64,000 bases of DNA from an uncultured Bacteroidales bacterium (GTDB lineage Bacteria > Bacteroidota > Bacteroidia > Bacteroidales > WCHB1-69): NCBI GenBank assembly GCA_946413585.1, contig CAMKLG010000003.1, forward strand, positions 1 to 64,000. The letters run 5' to 3'. The notes beneath the pieces were generated by a model. It made no database searches, was not told the DNA's origin, and was given only the letters and a program-made list of their open reading frames with translations. The position numbers and the translations under genes were made by a program. Of the stretch, positions 61,546 to 64,000 are shown piece after piece. How positions within the stretch are numbered: position 1 is the stretch's first letter; each line of letters begins with the position of its first letter.

Positions 61546-62724
61546 ATGAAAAAGTTCATGTTAATGATGAGTATCTTCCTGATGACAGGCTTAGTGTCAA
61601 TGGAAGCCGGAGCTCAGACGCCCGCCTCATCCAGAGCCAAAGTCTCAAGCAGCAAAAACGCTACCTCTGTGACCAAACAAAGTGCACCTTCCGCCTCCAG
61701 TCAGGCCGCACGTCAAATGAAGAAGGGTGACGCTCAACTGAACAAAGCCAACAATTCCTATCAGAAGGCACAACAAGCAGCCGCCCGCACCTCTTCAGCG
61801 ACGACCACCAATAGAACAACTACGACTACACGTCAGGCCACAACTTCCAACAGCTCCAGAAGCACTACCACGGCCAGACCGGCCACCACGACGACCACTC
61901 GTCCGGCAGCAAACACCTCGAACAGCACTAAAGCCCCAACGACCACTCGTCCGGCAAACACCTCGAACAGCACCAAAGCTCCAACGACCACGGCTTCACC
62001 CGCTACAAACACTTCCCGCCAACCCTCTAAAGTAACTCCGTCCACAGCTGCAAATAAAACGAATGTGACCGCTGCCCGTCCCGCCACGAACACATCCAAC
62101 AACTCTAACGTCACTACTGGAACTATAACCGAGAAGCGCGGATATACAAGTGAAGGCAAAGCTCAACCGCAACCCGTGTCGGGTCCTCGCGAGAATGGCA
62201 ACAGCAACGTCAACAACGGTGGCGGCAAACCTGGTCCTGGAGGACATCCTGAGGGTCACGGTCCGCACCACGGCGGCGCACCTCACACCCCCTATGTACA
62301 CCCGAATCACCACAACTATCACGGTCATATCCACGTCCCTCATCACGTCAGACCCGTATATTACCACGGAACTCCCTACTACTTCTACAACGGTGTTTAC
62401 TGCCGCTACCTCAATGGATACTACGTCATCTGCCGTCCGCCCCTTGGAGCTGTCATCGCCTACGCTCTCTTCCGCACCTGGAGTCCTGTGATTGTGGTTC
62501 ACAACAATGTCAATTACTACTATGATGATGGCACTTTTTACCTCCCATACAACAATAATTACCAAGTTGTAGATCCTCCCATCGGTGCAAGAGTGGCCGA
62601 ACTGCCCAGCAACTACGAAGAAATCATCCTCGACAACACCCTCTATTACAAAGTGGATAACGTTTATTATAAGGCAGTTGTAGTCAGCGGATATATCTGG
62701 TACGAAGTGGTTTTTGTAAGTTAA
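61546..62724 (+). CDS. DUF6515 family secreted protein with Thr/Ser/Asn/Pro-rich linker
   Basis: A 392-residue exported protein. Signal peptide (FMLMMSIFLMTGLVSMEAGAQ/T), then a long low-complexity part (about 25-230) rich in Thr, Ser, Asn and Ala, with repeated TTTRPANTSNSTKAP units. A Gly/His-rich joint (HPEGHGPHHGGAPH) leads to a Tyr-rich beta domain: YFYNGVYCRYLNGYYVICRPPLGA and NYQVVDPPIGARVAELPSNYEEI. The repeated YY-x-x-G-x-Y pattern and the PP-x-GA-x-V-x-x-LP motif match DUF6515. The linker may be O-glycosylated. It lies 58 bp after the C10 protease, same strand. Confidence 0.82.
   Translation: MKKFMLMMSIFLMTGLVSMEAGAQTPASSRAKVSSSKNATSVTKQSAPSASSQAARQMKKGDAQLNKANNSYQKAQQAAARTSSATTTNRTTTTTRQATTSNSSRSTTTARPATTTTTRPAANTSNSTKAPTTTRPANTSNSTKAPTTTASPATNTSRQPSKVTPSTAANKTNVTAARPATNTSNNSNVTTGTITEKRGYTSEGKAQPQPVSGPRENGNSNVNNGGGKPGPGGHPEGHGPHHGGAPHTPYVHPNHHNYHGHIHVPHHVRPVYYHGTPYYFYNGVYCRYLNGYYVICRPPLGAVIAYALFRTWSPVIVVHNNVNYYYDDGTFYLPYNNNYQVVDPPIGARVAELPSNYEEIILDNTLYYKVDNVYYKAVVVSGYIWYEVVFVS
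61891..61992 (+). repeat. Coding tandem repeat of 48/45 bp in the DUF6515 gene
   Basis: The word ACGACCACTCGTCCGGCA and the following text recur after 48 bp, and part of it again after 45 bp, in frame. Each unit codes for a TTTRPANTSNSTKAP-like peptide. Confidence 0.88.
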
Positions 62725-62767
62725 AAGATTTTTTTTCAACAAATGATGCGCGGTAAAGAAAAAATTG

Positions 62768-62776
62768 TATCTTTGC
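62768..62776 (+). promoter_or_regulatory. -7 box TATCTTTGC for tRNA-Gln
   Basis: Perfect box 16 bases upstream of the tRNA. Confidence 0.75.
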
Positions 62777-62791
62777 CGCGCATTTTGCTAC

Positions 62792-62862
62792 TGCCCTGTT
62801 GTGTAATGGTAGCACCGCAGATTCTGGTTCTGTTTGTATGGGTTCGAATCCTATCGGGGCAA
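62792..62862 (+). tRNA. tRNA-Gln (anticodon CTG)
   Basis: A 71-nt tRNA: acceptor TGCCCTG with CGGGGCA, D arm TTGTGTAATGGTAGCAC, anticodon stem GCAGA/TCTGT with loop TTCTGGT (anticodon CUG), T arm GGGTTCGAATCC. Discriminator A; CCA is not encoded. Confidence 0.95.
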
Positions 62863-62867
62863 CAAAA

Positions 62868-62902
62868 AAATCTGAATCCAATGCTGGATTCAGATTTTTT
62901 TT
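62868..62902 (+). terminator. Intrinsic terminator of tRNA-Gln
   Basis: AATCTGAATCC and GGATTCAGATT form an 11-bp stem, loop AATGCT, followed by eight T. Confidence 0.93.
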
Positions 62903-62960
62903 GCACTTTTGCAGCCGTTAAGCCAATGTTTAACTTTATGTTTCATAAATACCCTACATT

Positions 62961-63578
62961 ATGTTAGTATTGGGCATTGCCGGCGGGTCCGGCTCCGGGA
63001 AAACCTCAGTGGTGCAGAAAATCGTCAACCAATTCCCCAGAAATCACGTCAGTGTGCTGTCGCAGGATGCTTATTACCGCGACAACGGCAACCTCCCGCA
63101 ATCGGAGAAAGAAAAGATCAACTTCGACCACCCCTCCGCTATTGAGTTCCCCCTGCTGGTGGACCATATCAACCAACTCAAGGCAGGCCAGACCATTCAG
63201 ATGCCCACCTACTCGTATGTGACCTGCGCACGCGGCACGGAAACCATCCCTGTGCTACCCGCTGAGGTACTAATTGTGGAGGGCATTCTTGTCTTCACCA
63301 ACCCTGAACTTTGCGACACGATGGACATTAAAGTGTTTGTCGATACCGACGCCGACGAACGCTTGATCCGCATTATCAGCCGCGATGTCGTTGAACGCGG
63401 CCGCGGCCTCGACAAATCTATCCGCCACTACCGCAACTTCGTTAAGCCCATGCACGAACTTTTCATCGAACCCACCAAACGGATGGCGGACATCATCATC
63501 CCCGTGGGTGGCAACAACAACATCGGCATTGACATCCTCACCGCAAAGATTCGTGAAACCCTCAACACAAACAAATAA
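62961..63578 (+). CDS. udk: Uridine kinase
   Basis: It phosphorylates uridine and cytidine to UMP and CMP in salvage. The 205 residues have the P-loop GIAGGSGSGKTSVVQKIV, followed by LSQDAYYRD, NFDHPSAIEFPLLVDHINQL, and VLIVEGILVFTNPELCDTMDIKVFVDTDADERLIRIISRDVVERGRG (lid region). It works with upp and PNP elsewhere in the window on nucleotide salvage. The tRNA-Gln terminator separates it from the upstream gene; only a weak CACTTTTGC-type box is seen near 62904. Confidence 0.96.
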   Translation: MLVLGIAGGSGSGKTSVVQKIVNQFPRNHVSVLSQDAYYRDNGNLPQSEKEKINFDHPSAIEFPLLVDHINQLKAGQTIQMPTYSYVTCARGTETIPVLPAEVLIVEGILVFTNPELCDTMDIKVFVDTDADERLIRIISRDVVERGRGLDKSIRHYRNFVKPMHELFIEPTKRMADIIIPVGGNNNIGIDILTAKIRETLNTNK

Positions 63579-63587
63579 AAAAAACAT

Positions 63588-63596
63588 TATTTTTGT
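63588..63596 (+). promoter_or_regulatory. -7 box TATTTTTGT for the PepSY-like gene
   Basis: TAnnTTTG match 26 bases before the ATG at 63623, just after the udk stop. Confidence 0.6.
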
Positions 63597-63622
63597 AGCT
63601 TCATTTGAAAATTCTGACAAAA

Positions 63623-64000
63623 ATGAAAAATAGACTGTTATTCGCATTGTTATTATCTGCCATTCAGATAGTTACTATTTCTCAAAACAATATCTTCGCC
63701 CAGAAAATCAAACCGTCGGATGTGCCATCAGATGTCGTGCAAACCCTCGACGAGCAATATTCCTACGTAAAGGTCACGAGCTGGATGAAGGAAGGGAACA
63801 CCTATATCGCCAATATCAAAGACGGCTCCACAAACGGCAAAGTGTATCTTACGAGCAGTGGCGAATGGATTCGCACCCTTTTCATGGTACCCGTCGGCGA
63901 ATTGCCTTCTTCCATAACAGACTATGTCAAAGCCAATTATCCTGACTTTATCATTATTTTGAGTTGTTTGGAAGAGAAAGAAGAAGAAAGCACTCACTAC
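63623..64000 (+). CDS. PepSY-like secreted protein (partial; 3' end outside window)
   Basis: 126 codons are visible, open to the window edge. A signal peptide (LLFALLLSAIQIVTISQNNIFAQ) is followed by a PepSY-like/BLIP-like pattern: PSDVVQTLDEQYSYVKVTSWMKEGNTYIANIKDG, then VYLTSSGEWIRTLFMVPVGELPSSITDYVKANYPDF. This fold is common in secreted Bacteroidetes proteins of unknown role and sometimes inhibits proteases. I translated it by hand. Confidence 0.78.
   Translation, partial: MKNRLLFALLLSAIQIVTISQNNIFAQKIKPSDVPSDVVQTLDEQYSYVKVTSWMKEGNTYIANIKDGSTNGKVYLTSSGEWIRTLFMVPVGELPSSITDYVKANYPDFIIILSCLEEKEEESTHY

Overview
The window is a 64 kb piece of the chromosome of a member of the Bacteroidetes, most likely class Bacteroidia (order Bacteroidales). 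The evidence is: (i) a short, 286-residue primary sigma factor of the Bacteroidetes type; (ii) many copies of the Bacteroidetes -7 promoter box (TAnnTTTG, usually TATTTTTGC or TATCTTTGC), with almost no Shine-Dalgarno sequences; (iii) gliding / type IX secretion (T9SS) genes gldD, gldF, gldG and porQ; (iv) two secreted proteins ending in T9SS sorting domains. I cannot name the genus. Nothing resembling an insertion sequence, prophage or CRISPR array is visible, and no gap between genes exceeds 300 bases.

Layout. 1-3.2 kb: leftward, probably incomplete type I restriction-modification locus (half-size specificity subunit, HsdM methylase, AlbA-type ATP-binding regulator cut by the window edge) with a perfect 28-bp palindrome inside it. 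3.3-6.4 kb: ribosome-related genes rpsP, rimM, rpmF and yceD, plus rdgB and a GtrA-like membrane protein. 6.5-13.3 kb: giant DUF2723 membrane protein, pheS, cyclophilin lipoprotein, lytic transglycosylase, tRNA-Leu. 13.3-18.2 kb: MBOAT/AlgX-like polysaccharide O-acetylation pair, upp, purB. 18.3-26.3 kb: sodium:solute symporter, the ftsQ-ftsA-ftsZ division cluster, nadK, butyrate kinase, a lipoprotein. 26.5-38.8 kb: trxA, POT peptide transporter, PfkB kinase, tRNA-Thr, pnuC, porQ, DegT aminotransferase, acyltransferase, LD-carboxypeptidase, SDR, sufE, M16 protease. 38.9-48.3 kb: gldFG, rpmA, rplU, HtrA protease, rpoD-gldD-LuxE-like operon, FMN-binding protein, secreted nuclease-like protein, cysteine-less DksA relative. 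48.4-58.6 kb: fused oligopeptide ABC ATPase, DoxX-thioredoxin protein, TetR-like regulator, a GATase-like protein often called asparagine synthetase B, a GT-C membrane protein, and the M23 peptidase-phoH-lpxK-PNP operon. 58.8-64 kb: four-helix-bundle protein, C10 cysteine protease with two CUB domains and a T9SS tail, a Thr-rich DUF6515 protein, tRNA-Gln, udk, and a truncated PepSY-like secreted protein.

How it fits together. Most of the region is core housekeeping: division, translation, nucleotide salvage (upp, udk, PNP, purB, PfkB), NAD supply (pnuC, nadK), cell wall and lipid A. It is mixed with the machinery and cargo of T9SS export. Porters and assembly factors (PorQ, GldD, GldF/G) lie in the same window as two candidate cargo proteins. 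Butyrate kinase and peptide/oligopeptide transporters fit an anaerobic, proteolytic lifestyle; that last point is inference.

No clear new defence system is visible. The most unusual items are: a family of 28-nt palindromic elements (three copies, one supplying the stop codon of upp), the 28-bp palindrome in the restriction locus, a 14-bp-arm hairpin just upstream of the C10 protease, an apparently leaderless ABC-transporter mRNA, and a duplicated, out-of-frame copy of the htrA 3' end.
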